Assembly: GCF_000802245.2 (NCBI RefSeq)
Contig: NZ_CP021080.1
Location: 6,200,001-6,264,000, forward strand
Origin: Streptomyces pluripotens
GTDB taxonomy: Bacteria; Actinomycetota; Actinomycetes; Streptomycetales; Streptomycetaceae
Direction of reading: 5' to 3'
Length of the DNA stretch: 64,000 nucleotides
Shown here: positions 16,833-24,880 of the stretch, in pieces
Layout: every line of letters begins with the position of its first letter
Position numbering within the stretch: the first letter of the stretch is position 1
Position numbers and translations under genes: made by a program
The notes under the pieces: model-generated
Seen by the model: the letters and a program-made list of their open reading frames with translations, nothing else
What the model was told of the DNA's origin: nothing
Database searches by the model: none

Positions 16833-18776
16833 GTGCGCGTACTCCTGGTCAACATGCCGTGGTCGCCCGTCGACCTGCCTTCCCTGGCGCTCGGCATCCT
16901 GAAACGGGCCGTGAACGAGAAGGTGCCCGGGGCCGAGGCGGAGGTCCTGCACGCCAACCTGGAGTACATCGACTGGCTCACCGCCACCGACCCCGGCTTC
17001 GGGCACCAGGACTACGAGTACTACTCGCTCTCTTCCTACTTCCTCGGCTGCGGCGACTGGGTCTTCTCCTCCGCCCTCTACGACGACCCGGACTGGCGGG
17101 TCGCCGAGTTCACCGAGGCGATGGGCACCCGGATCGGCGAGGAACGGCTGAAGATGTCCCTGCGCCTGCACGCCGAGGCGCCGAGGTTCGTCGCCCGCAT
17201 CGCCGAACGGATCGTCGCATGGCGGCCGGACGTGGTCGGGTTCAGCTCGACGTTCCAGCAGAACACCGCGGCCCTCGCCGCGGCGAAGTACGTCAAGAGG
17301 CTCGCCCCGCACGTCGTCACGCTGATGGGCGGCGCCAACTGCGACGGCGAACAGGGCGCGGCGGCCCACCGCAACTTCCCGTTCCTGGACTACGTGGTGC
17401 GCGGCGAAGGCGAGGCGTCCCTCCCCGCTCTGCTGAACGCCCTGCGCGAGGGCACCGACATCTCCCTGATCCCCGGGATATGCCGGCGCGAGGACGATAC
17501 CTCGGTGGCGAATCCCATGAGCACCGCACCCTTGCCCCCAGCGGCGATCCTGCCCCCCGACTACTCCGGGTACTTCGAACGCCTCGCCTCCTCCTCCGCC
17601 CGCTCCTGGGTGGAGCCCAAGCTCGTCGTCGAGAGCGCCCGCGGCTGCTGGTGGGGCGAGAAGCACCACTGCACCTTCTGCGGGCTCAACGGTTCCTTCA
17701 TGGAATTCCGCAGCAAGAGCCCGCAGACGTTCTACGACGAGATCATGGACCTCGTCCGCGAACACCAGGTCCTGGACATGTACCTCGTCGACAACATCCT
17801 CGACATGGGCTACCTCAAGAGTGTGCTGCCCCGCATCATCGACAGCGGCTACGACCTGCGGATGCACGTGGAGATCAAGGCGAACATGCGGAGCGAGCAA
17901 CTGCAGACCCTCGCCGACGCCGGTCTGGTCTTCGTCCAGCCGGGCATCGAGAGCCTCAACGACCGGGTGCTCGACCTGATGGACAAGGGTGTCAGCGGAT
18001 GCCAGAACGTCCGCATGCTGCGCGACGGGCAGACCGCGGGCCTGTCCATCTTCTGGAACTACCTGCACGGCTTCCCCGACGAGCGGGACAGCGACTACGA
18101 CCCGGTGATCGCGCAACTCCCCGCGCTGGAGCACCTGGACCCCCCGATCGACCTGTCCGCGCGGATCGCCATCGAACGCTTCAGCCCGTACTTCACCCGG
18201 CCCGAACTGGGCTTCTCCGAACTGCGCCCCGCCCTGCCCTACCGCGTCACCTACGACCTGCCCGAGGACGAACTGCTCGACCTCGCCTACGTGTTCGACG
18301 TTCCCGCCCGCGGTATCGGAGTCCAGACGACGAACCGGCTCAACGAGGCGCTGCGCCAGTGGCAGGAGGCACACCTCACCAGCAGGCTCACCCACGTCGA
18401 CCTCGGCGACAGAATCGTATTCGCCAACCGGCGCCGGGCGTTCACCTGGCGCTCGCACGTCATCGACGACCCGAGGGAACTCGCCGCGTTCCGCCTGCTC
18501 GCCCAGCCGCACACCCCAGCCGCACTCACCCGCAAGATCACCGTGCGGGGCGAGGGCGACGCGCCCGACGAGTCCGCCGTGCGGCGCGTCCTTGACCGTT
18601 GGCTCGACCTGGGCCTGGTGTTCACCGACGCCGGGAGCTACGTGCACCTGGCCCCGGAGTCCGTCAACGACGACCTGCTCAGGCTGGGGTTCATGCGCAC
18701 CCTGGAGCCAGACGGCTCACCGGTGGCCGAGGCGGAGGTCCGACCGGAAGCGGTGACCACCCCGGCAGGGGGCTGA
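16833..18776 (+). CDS. B12-binding radical SAM RiPP maturase (C-methyltransferase type)
   Basis: A 647-residue enzyme. The N-terminal 200 residues form a cobalamin-binding Rossmann domain (starting MRVLLVNMPW, with MGGANCDGEQGA as a loop). The radical SAM cluster motif is C272-x7-C280-x2-C283 (GCWWGEKHHCTFCG), the unusual spacing seen in the RiPP maturation radical SAM protein 1 family (TIGR03975 type), members of which methylate unactivated carbons of peptides. GTG 16833 follows GAGGAGAG. A winged-helix-like C-terminus (from about 560) could recognise the leader. It modifies, by context, the 42-residue peptide just upstream. Confidence 0.92.
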   Translation: MRVLLVNMPWSPVDLPSLALGILKRAVNEKVPGAEAEVLHANLEYIDWLTATDPGFGHQDYEYYSLSSYFLGCGDWVFSSALYDDPDWRVAEFTEAMGTRIGEERLKMSLRLHAEAPRFVARIAERIVAWRPDVVGFSSTFQQNTAALAAAKYVKRLAPHVVTLMGGANCDGEQGAAAHRNFPFLDYVVRGEGEASLPALLNALREGTDISLIPGICRREDDTSVANPMSTAPLPPAAILPPDYSGYFERLASSSARSWVEPKLVVESARGCWWGEKHHCTFCGLNGSFMEFRSKSPQTFYDEIMDLVREHQVLDMYLVDNILDMGYLKSVLPRIIDSGYDLRMHVEIKANMRSEQLQTLADAGLVFVQPGIESLNDRVLDLMDKGVSGCQNVRMLRDGQTAGLSIFWNYLHGFPDERDSDYDPVIAQLPALEHLDPPIDLSARIAIERFSPYFTRPELGFSELRPALPYRVTYDLPEDELLDLAYVFDVPARGIGVQTTNRLNEALRQWQEAHLTSRLTHVDLGDRIVFANRRRAFTWRSHVIDDPRELAAFRLLAQPHTPAALTRKITVRGEGDAPDESAVRRVLDRWLDLGLVFTDAGSYVHLAPESVNDDLLRLGFMRTLEPDGSPVAEAEVRPEAVTTPAGG

Positions 18777-18924
18777 GCACAGCCGACGGCGCCGGTCCAC
18801 GAGCCCTCGACCGTCACGCGAGCCCCCGGGAGCCTGCCCCGGGAGCGTCGTACCGGCTGGTGTCCGGGGACCATCCGGACACGCCCCCACGCGTCCCCCT
18901 CCGATCCGACAGGAGAGTCCCACT

Positions 18925-19587
18925 GTGTCCACCCCCGCAGCCCCCGCCCGGCCCGGCGCACGTGTCATCGCCTGGCGGGACTACGATCCGGCCGTCCGCG
19001 AACTGGACGGGATGAGCCTGGGTGACGTCGAGGTCAGCGGTCCGCCCGCGGACGCGGCCCGGCGCCTGTGGGAGGTGGGTGCGCGACGGGTGGAGCTGCC
19101 TGGGACGCTCGACCTGACCGATGCCCCGTCGGCCGTGTCCACCGTGTGGGCGCTGTGCCTGATCCGCGATCTGACCGCGCTCGGCGTCGTGGTCGACTGG
19201 CGGCTGGCGCTGGACGCGGGGCAGACCGACTGGCGCGCCCTGTCCCATCTGCATCCACCGCGGACCACGACCGGGACACCGGACGACGCCGGGGTCCCCG
19301 GCCAGTGGCGGCACGCTCACTACCTGGGCAAGTGCCTGTGGCGGCGCGGTCCCGGCTTCATTCAGATCCGCGACCGGCGCTGGGGGTCGCTGCACCGCTT
19401 CACCGTGCGGGAGCCCGAGTTCCACGAAGCGATCGAGGCGCTGTCCGCCGGCGCCCCGCGCTCGGCCGTCGCACCCGCGGTACTGGCCGACCTGGAGGAG
19501 GAGCACCTGGTCGGTTCGGTGGGCGGGCAGGCCTGGTTCCTGCCCTACCGTGTGCAGCGCTGGGCCAAGGAGGCGATCACCCTCTGA
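18925..19587 (+). CDS. Conserved partner protein of the radical SAM RiPP locus (DUF5825-like)
   Basis: A 220-residue cytoplasmic protein with no catalytic motif I can assign. Its end-to-end arrangement after a TIGR03975-type maturase, and the C-terminal segment LEEEHLVGSVGGQAWFLPY, match what I recall as the DUF5825 family that accompanies these maturases; this family name is from memory and not confirmed. The GTG start follows AGGAGA. It might act as a leader-recognition or accessory factor. The stop is immediately followed by a hexamer repeat. Confidence 0.75.
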   Translation: MSTPAAPARPGARVIAWRDYDPAVRELDGMSLGDVEVSGPPADAARRLWEVGARRVELPGTLDLTDAPSAVSTVWALCLIRDLTALGVVVDWRLALDAGQTDWRALSHLHPPRTTTGTPDDAGVPGQWRHAHYLGKCLWRRGPGFIQIRDRRWGSLHRFTVREPEFHEAIEALSAGAPRSAVAPAVLADLEEEHLVGSVGGQAWFLPYRVQRWAKEAITL

Positions 19588-19622
19588 CCGGCACCGGCAC
19601 CGGCACCGGCACCGGCACCGGC
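19587..19622. repeat. Six tandem copies of ACCGGC
   Basis: Six exact ACCGGC hexamers start at the last base of the stop codon of the RiPP partner gene. A simple-sequence array of this length is prone to slippage. It lies in the 200-bp spacer between convergent genes and encodes nothing; a terminator role is not evident since the unit is not self-complementary over a long span. Confidence 0.9.
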
Positions 19623-19785
19623 ACGGCCTGCCGGGCAGCGGGTGTGACCTCGCGGCCACGGGGACGCGCCAGGTCGGCGGGCGCCCGGTGTTCCGCTTGT
19701 CCGGAATGCGATCACTCGATCGTAGGGGCCTCGCACGGAACGCCCCGCGCGTGATCAGAGTCTCGACGGGCCGCAGCTCCTGTGG

Positions 19786-20844
19786 CTACCGTCCGGACGG
19801 TCCGCCCTGACGCCACGGTCGGCCGCCCGGTCCCGTCACCCGCAGCTGGCGAAGCAGGCCACCGTAGTCCTCGTCGTCGTCGCTGATGAAGATCGGAAAG
19901 GAGCCGTCGACCAACCCGACGCCCTCGACCTTGAGTCCCGAACTGCGAGCCAGCTCCTGCGGCGGCCTGACCGGATGCAACGTCGCACCAAGGGGCCCGC
20001 CCGGGCGAACCGTGGCCGCACGGTAGACGGCGCTGTCGAAGGGGCCGAGATCGCCGGGATCGTACGCGGACGAGACGTAGAGGTTGCCCTCGGCGTCGAT
20101 GTCGAGGCCCGAGGCGGGGCGCGCTCCCGGGGGCTCGGCCGCAGTGAAGGGAACCGAGGTCCACTTCCTGCCGAACCTGATCTCGCCGTCCTTGCCGACC
20201 GTCAGGCGGGTCATGTTGATGTGGGTGGTGTCGCTGCCCTGTGCCCGCTCGGCATACACGAAGTAGTCCCTGCCGCGGATGGTCGCAACGGCCGTCGCCT
20301 CCACGTTCACGAGCGGCTCGGGCGTCCGCGGCCACGGCACCGAGCCCGCGATCTCGACATTGAGGTCTCCGTCCCACCTGGCCAGATAGATGGTGGGGTC
20401 GGGGTCGTCGCCGTCGGCGTTGCTCTCCACCAGCAGGGCCTCGTTGCGGCCGGGCAGCCGGGCGATGCTTTCGAGGTCGTTCGGCACGCTGGGGAACTTG
20501 ACGTCGAGCTCCCGGACGATGATCCCGTCGGTGTTGACCGGGGTCCGCACGATGCTGAGACGGGGCAGGTCACGTTCGGCGTCGTTGTCCCTCGCGTCGT
20601 GGCAGACCAGGAAGACCTCCTGGGGCTCCTCGTCACTCCCCGCCGTGGCGGACCTGTGGTCGGTGGCGAGCCAGGCAATGCCGCTGAACTCACGTGGCGC
20701 CCTGATCTGGCGCTCGACGGTCGACGAGGCGCCGGGAGAGCCGTCGACGGCGGACGAGTCCCGGGCCCCACACGCGGCAAGCGAGAGAGCGCTCAGCACG
20801 GAGACAGCCGGCAGCAGACGGCGTGCAAGGAACTGACGTCGCAT
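19786..20844 (-). CDS. Secreted lipoprotein, esterase-like/beta-propeller type
   Basis: A 352-residue exported lipoprotein. The signal MRRQFLARRLLPAV ends in a lipobox SLAAC with Cys25 as the lipid site. The mature part has regularly spaced strand-like blocks (GIAWLATD, NDLESIARLPG, ASGLDIDAEGNLYVSSAYD) that suggest a beta-propeller or the esterase-like phytase fold; catalytic residues cannot be named. ATG 20844 has a GGAGG seven bases upstream; the open frame continues far upstream through the divergent gene but that part is antisense. It is divergent from the MmgE/PrpD gene, and no operon partner is evident. Confidence 0.85.
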   Translation of the reverse strand: MRRQFLARRLLPAVSVLSALSLAACGARDSSAVDGSPGASSTVERQIRAPREFSGIAWLATDHRSATAGSDEEPQEVFLVCHDARDNDAERDLPRLSIVRTPVNTDGIIVRELDVKFPSVPNDLESIARLPGRNEALLVESNADGDDPDPTIYLARWDGDLNVEIAGSVPWPRTPEPLVNVEATAVATIRGRDYFVYAERAQGSDTTHINMTRLTVGKDGEIRFGRKWTSVPFTAAEPPGARPASGLDIDAEGNLYVSSAYDPGDLGPFDSAVYRAATVRPGGPLGATLHPVRPPQELARSSGLKVEGVGLVDGSFPIFISDDDEDYGGLLRQLRVTGPGGRPWRQGGPSGR

Positions 20845-21345
20845 CAATTGGCCTCCTGTCACACGGTGGGCACGGTCGCCGGGCCCGCTCCGGAAAAACG
20901 TAGAGCATGCGACGGGGAGTGCCGTGCAGGCGCTGCCGAGACGAATCAAGAACGCTGAATTCAGCAACTGGGCGACCCGCGGACGCCCGCGGGGAAAACG
21001 GTGCAGAAAATGGCTCCTGTAGGGGGCCGGGTTCGCAACCGGGTTTCTTTCCTCACCGGTGTGACTGTCCGACCGGGGCATCAGCCCGCTTTCTTCCTTC
21101 AGTAGATGACCCGGCCGTCGTACCGCCCGGTACATGGCCCTTTCAGAGCGGCTGCCCGCCGGTACCAGCGGGGGAACAGCCACCGCGCCCGGCCCCGGTT
21201 TCCGGATGCCGCTGACACGGAGAGGATTCTGGCTTGCGCGCCTGGTGACACCAGGCGCGCACACCCGATCCGGTGCGGAACAGATTCCGGCAACGCCGTT
21301 CGGTGGCCAGGTGCGGTGCCCTCGACCGGTCACTAAAATTGCGTC
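20845..21345. other. Divergent intergenic region, 0.5 kb
   Basis: No gene was supported here. The reading frames that cover it are extensions of neighbours or lack a ribosome site. The stretch contains a perfect 13-bp-armed palindrome about 85 bp before the MmgE/PrpD start, listed separately, and probably holds the promoters of both flanking genes. Confidence 0.6.
21235..21261. promoter_or_regulatory. Perfect 27-bp palindrome before the MmgE/PrpD gene
   Basis: Arms TGCGCGCCTGGTG and CACCAGGCGCGCA are exact inverted complements around a single A. It lies 84 bp upstream of the MmgE/PrpD start codon. The near-loopless form fits a dimeric regulator's operator better than a terminator. No regulator gene is adjacent, so the binding protein is unknown. 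Confidence 0.55.
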
Positions 21346-22740
21346 ATGGCGGACTTGGAGACGAGGCTGGCACGGCACACGCGGCAACTCGCCGACAGAT
21401 GTCTCGGTGAAGAGGAACTCCACACGATCAAGCGCAGCGTCATCGACTCGTATGCGGGAATCTGCGCCTCGTTCTCCGACCGGGAACTGCTGGGTGAGTT
21501 CCGTCGCGTGGCAGGGGGACCGGGGGCGGGATCGGGCAGCCCCGTCTGGGGTGTCGGACAGGAGTCGGACATCGTGGACGCGGTCTTCCTCAACACGATC
21601 CTGGCACGCCGCAGCGACCTGCTGAACACATACGTCTCGCCACACAGTCAGGCCGGGGTCCACCCGTCCGACAACGTGGCCCTGGCCCTGGTCCTGGCTG
21701 ACTGGCTGAACTGGACCGGCGGCCAATTCCTGAAGGCGGTGAACATCTGCTTCCACCTGTCCGCGACGTTCACCGACCGCTACGACCCCGAGTCGACCGG
21801 CTTCGACCACGACGCCGCTGCCGTCTTCTGGACCGCGCTGTCGGCCGGACAGGCGCTCGGCCTTTCCGAGGATCAACTGGTCGAAGCCCAGCGAATCGCC
21901 GGTGGTTTCGGATTCAGCAGCAACCAGGCCGCGGTAGGAGATGTGACCGACTGGAAACACTGCACCTATGCGTCCGGCGCCATGCGTGGCCTGCAGGCTG
22001 CCCGGCTGGCCGGAGCGGGATTCACCGGACCGCGCGCCATCTACGAGGGGGAGTTCGGAGCCGACCGCTTCTTCGCGCACGGTGAGATGTCGATCGGCTC
22101 CGAACCCGATCTCACGCAGATCATCTTCAAGCGGTGGCCGGCACTGTTCTTCTGCCAGACTCCGATCGACGTCGCCCAGGAATTGTTGCCCAAGATCGCC
22201 AGAGCCGACGACATCCGTACGGTGGAGGTGGAAACCTACGAACGGGCGGTACGCAACGGCCTCACGGAATCGGCCTTCCAGCCGAGCAGTCGCGCGGGCC
22301 GCACCCATTCGCTCCCCTATTCCGTGGCGACGGCACTGCTCAAACCCCTCGAATACAGCGACTTCGACGAAGAGCGTGCGGGTGACCCGCAGCTCCGGCA
22401 ATTGCTGGGAAAGATCAAGGTGACCGAGGATCCGGCCATGACGCGGAGATATCCTCCGGCGACGCCATGCCGTATCTCCGTGACCCTCCGCAACGGGGAC
22501 GTCGTGCGTCACGAGCGCGCATTCTCACGAGGCGATCCGCACGACCCGCTGTCCGACGAGGACATCTCCCAGAAACTGCGCCGGAATCTCGGCCACCTGG
22601 TGCCCGTGGCGGAGCGCAGCGGGATCCTCACCAGTCTGTGGAACCTTGAGCGACTCGATGACCTCGGGGACCTGTTGACACCGCTGCAGCACGATCTGAC
22701 AGCGGCGGAGACGGCAGACACGGGTGCCGCCCCACCGTGA
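21346..22740 (+). CDS. MmgE/PrpD family protein
   Basis: A 464-residue member of the MmgE/PrpD family (2-methylcitrate dehydratase, iminodisuccinate epimerase and relatives). The all-helical N-terminal domain includes the conserved run HPSDNVALALVLADW (about residues 105-119) and GFDHDAAAVFWTAL, and the C-terminal lid domain starts near TVEVETYERAV. Members act on polycarboxylate substrates by dehydration or epimerisation. No citrate synthase or aconitase gene is next to it, so propionate metabolism is not implied. It converges with the GMC oxidoreductase operon. The start ATG lacks a strong Shine-Dalgarno. Confidence 0.85.
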   Translation: MADLETRLARHTRQLADRCLGEEELHTIKRSVIDSYAGICASFSDRELLGEFRRVAGGPGAGSGSPVWGVGQESDIVDAVFLNTILARRSDLLNTYVSPHSQAGVHPSDNVALALVLADWLNWTGGQFLKAVNICFHLSATFTDRYDPESTGFDHDAAAVFWTALSAGQALGLSEDQLVEAQRIAGGFGFSSNQAAVGDVTDWKHCTYASGAMRGLQAARLAGAGFTGPRAIYEGEFGADRFFAHGEMSIGSEPDLTQIIFKRWPALFFCQTPIDVAQELLPKIARADDIRTVEVETYERAVRNGLTESAFQPSSRAGRTHSLPYSVATALLKPLEYSDFDEERAGDPQLRQLLGKIKVTEDPAMTRRYPPATPCRISVTLRNGDVVRHERAFSRGDPHDPLSDEDISQKLRRNLGHLVPVAERSGILTSLWNLERLDDLGDLLTPLQHDLTAAETADTGAAPP

Positions 22741-23043
22741 CGGCCCGGCCTCCGCGGCTCCCCCGGTCCGGAGTACGGCGCGGCCGGCCACTGCCCCACC
22801 GTGCTGAGCAGCACGAGGAGCGCAACGCGATGCACGCCACCCTTGCATCAACGAGCTCCGCTCCTGGCGGAACCCGGCCAGGCAAGGGGACGAGACGCCC
22901 GGGACCGTGCCGCTCTCCGCGGACCGGCCCCGGGCGTCAGCGGCCCGCGAAGGCCAAGTGCCCCGACCGGCTGGGGAAACGCTGGCCGGGGCGGACCGAG
23001 GGTGCACACCGTGGGTGGACGGAGCGCGGACGGAGAGGCCTGG
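22741..23043. other. Convergent intergenic region with terminator-like hairpin
   Basis: No gene was supported in these 303 bases between convergent stops. A hairpin at 22961-22991 (CCCCGACCGGC pairing with GCTGGCCGGGG, one mismatch and one wobble, 9-nt loop) could terminate transcription from either side. Confidence 0.5.
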
Positions 23044-24570
23044 TCAGTGCTGGAGGAGCACGTCCGCGGCGCGTTCGGCGAGCATCGTCACAGGGGCGTG
23101 GGTATGCGCTCGCACGAGGCTCGGCATCGCGGAAGCGTCCACCACACGCAGACCCGTCAGGCCCCGTACCCTGAACTCGGGGTCGACCACCGAGTGCTCA
23201 TCCGTGCCCATCCGGCAGGTGCTCACCAAGTGGTGGATGCTGCCGCCCGTGGCCCGGACATAGGCGGCGATGTCATCGACGTCCTCGGACAGCGCCCCGT
23301 CCGTGAGCGGTTTGCCCAGCCACTGTGCGAAGTCCGGCTGCCGGAGGATGCGTTGCGCGGCGCGGATGCCTGCCACCAGGGTCGCCAGGTCGTCGCCCGC
23401 CTCGTCGGACAGGTAGTGAGGATCGATCAGTGGGGCATCGTGTGGATCGGCGCTGCGCAGGGTGATCGTGCCTCGGCTGCGCGGTCGCAGCAGGATGACG
23501 CCCAGGGCCAGTCCGTGCGCGGCCGGCCGCTCGTGTTCGCCCAGGGGCACCACCAGGTGGACCACCTCGATGTCCGGAGCCTCGATCTCCTCACGGGTGC
23601 GCAGGAAGAGCAGCGCCTCGGAGATGATCGAGTCCAGGGTGCCACTCCGGTCCCGCAGGTACTGGCTGACCTGTTCGGGTGAGGCCACCGCACCGGGCGA
23701 CTGGAAGCCCATGGCCTCGAAGGCGAGGGGCACCAACAGATGGTCCGTCAGGTCCCGGCCCACCGAAGGTAGGTCACGCACCACCGGGACTCCGTGCCGG
23801 GACAGCTCCCCCGCGGGGCCCACGCCTGACAGCAGCAACAGGTGCGGGCTGCCCACGGACCCGGCCGAAAGAACGACCTCGCGCTCCGCGCGGAGAACCT
23901 CGACTCCGGACTCCCCTTCGACCTCGACCCCCGTGGCGCGCGTTCCCTCGAACAACACACGGCGCACCAGCGTGTCGGCCAGCACGGTGAGGTTCGGTCG
24001 CTCCCGGGCCGGCCCCAGGTAGGCGTCCGCCGAACTGTGCCGCAGGCCGTCACGGTGGGTCGCGCGGGCCAGGGCGTAGCCCTCCTGGACCTCGGCCGCC
24101 GGTGCGTAACCCAGGCGCGCGCAGGCGTTGACGAACGCCGGGGTGACCGGGAGCGGATAACGCAGGCCGGTCAGGCTGATCCGCTGCTCGGCGCGATCGA
24201 AGTAGGGCTGCAGGTCGTCGTGGCTCCAGCCGGTCAGGCCCGACGCGGCCCAGCCGTCGTAGTCCGCCCGGTGCCCGCGGGTCCACAGCTGGGCGTTGAT
24301 CACCGAGGAACCGCCGACCGCCTTGCCCCGGGGAATCGGTATCGAGCGGTCGGCCAGTCCCGGCTGCGGGGTGGTGGAGAAATTCCAGTCCAGGTCGCCA
24401 CCGAACAGCCGTGGGAACAGGATCGGCACCTGCACCTCGGGGCGGGTCTCCGGGTTCCCGGTGCCGGCCTCGATCAGGAGTACCTCCGCCGCACCGTCGG
24501 CGCTGAGGCGGTCGGCGAGGACGCATCCGGCCGAGCCTGCCCCGACGATGACATAGTCCCACCGGCTCAC
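23044..24570 (-). CDS. GMC family flavoprotein oxidoreductase
   Basis: A 508-residue FAD enzyme of the glucose-methanol-choline family. The FAD-binding GxGxxG is in YVIVGAGSAGCVLADRLS at the very start, the second GMC signature region is near AGSVGSPHLLLLSGVG, and the C-terminal catalytic His pair region is GGSIHHLVSTCRMG with RAHTHAPVTM downstream. These enzymes oxidise alcohols to aldehydes or ketones. Its GTG start overlaps the stop of a 30-codon gene (GTGA), so it is translated with that peptide. A longer open frame upstream is repeat DNA and not coding. An exporter gene follows upstream on the same strand. Confidence 0.93.
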   Translation of the reverse strand: MSRWDYVIVGAGSAGCVLADRLSADGAAEVLLIEAGTGNPETRPEVQVPILFPRLFGGDLDWNFSTTPQPGLADRSIPIPRGKAVGGSSVINAQLWTRGHRADYDGWAASGLTGWSHDDLQPYFDRAEQRISLTGLRYPLPVTPAFVNACARLGYAPAAEVQEGYALARATHRDGLRHSSADAYLGPARERPNLTVLADTLVRRVLFEGTRATGVEVEGESGVEVLRAEREVVLSAGSVGSPHLLLLSGVGPAGELSRHGVPVVRDLPSVGRDLTDHLLVPLAFEAMGFQSPGAVASPEQVSQYLRDRSGTLDSIISEALLFLRTREEIEAPDIEVVHLVVPLGEHERPAAHGLALGVILLRPRSRGTITLRSADPHDAPLIDPHYLSDEAGDDLATLVAGIRAAQRILRQPDFAQWLGKPLTDGALSEDVDDIAAYVRATGGSIHHLVSTCRMGTDEHSVVDPEFRVRGLTGLRVVDASAMPSLVRAHTHAPVTMLAERAADVLLQH

Positions 24571-24659
24571 TTGGCGACCGCCTCTCGGGCCAGGAGGGTG
24601 GCACCCGGGGGAGTGCTCACACCCCAGGTGGTGCTCTTCCGGCAGAGTCTTTCGGCCAT
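24567..24659 (-). CDS. 30-residue peptide coupled to the GMC oxidoreductase
   Basis: A small gene missed by length cut-offs. ATG 24659 has a textbook AAGGAG six bases upstream, and its TGA overlaps the GMC oxidoreductase GTG in a GTGA, so the two are translationally coupled. The peptide is MAERLCRKST followed by TWGVSTPPGA and ends in TLLAREAVAK. One Cys, one Trp and a STPPG segment are notable. It has no signal or membrane helix. The combination suggests a modified peptide or peptide cofactor made or used by the oxidoreductase (mycofactocin and PQQ are known peptide-derived cofactors used by dehydrogenases), or a small subunit. No radical SAM gene is adjacent. I do not recognise the family. 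Confidence 0.7.
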   Translation of the reverse strand: MAERLCRKSTTWGVSTPPGATLLAREAVAK

Positions 24660-24677
24660 GACAGCTCCTTGCTGTGC

Positions 24678-24807
24678 GTGATCGTATGCGGTGATCTGAA
24701 TGCAGTGGACTGTGCGCGGTGATCTGTATGCAGTGGTGGTCTGTATGCAGTGGTGGTCTGTATGCGGTGATCTGTGTTCGGTGATCCGTGTTCGGTGATC
24801 CGTGTGC
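24678..24807. repeat. Imperfect 14-17 bp tandem repeat upstream of the peptide-GMC operon
   Basis: About eight imperfect units built on GGTGATCTGTATGCA (variants GGTGATCCGTGTTC, GTGGTGGTCTGTATGCA) run directly up to the promoter side of the 30-residue peptide gene, ending about 20 bp before its ribosome site on the minus strand. The regular spacing is unlike coding sequence and unlike CRISPR, since units abut without spacers. It may be a multi-site operator or a slippage array. Confidence 0.75.
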
Positions 24808-24880
24808 GGTGGACAGGACGCGCTGGCGTTTCGGGGCGCGCACGTGCGGTGCCGCCGGCCCGAGTGGTCCCCTGCGCGCC

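Noticed and set aside
20845..22512. N-terminal extension of the lipoprotein frame through the MmgE/PrpD gene
   Set aside because: The lipoprotein has a clear ribosome site, signal peptide and lipobox starting at 20844; the extension is antisense to the MmgE/PrpD gene.
24678..24807. CRISPR-like array
   Set aside because: Units of 14-17 bp abut with no unique spacers and no cas genes are near, so it is a tandem repeat.
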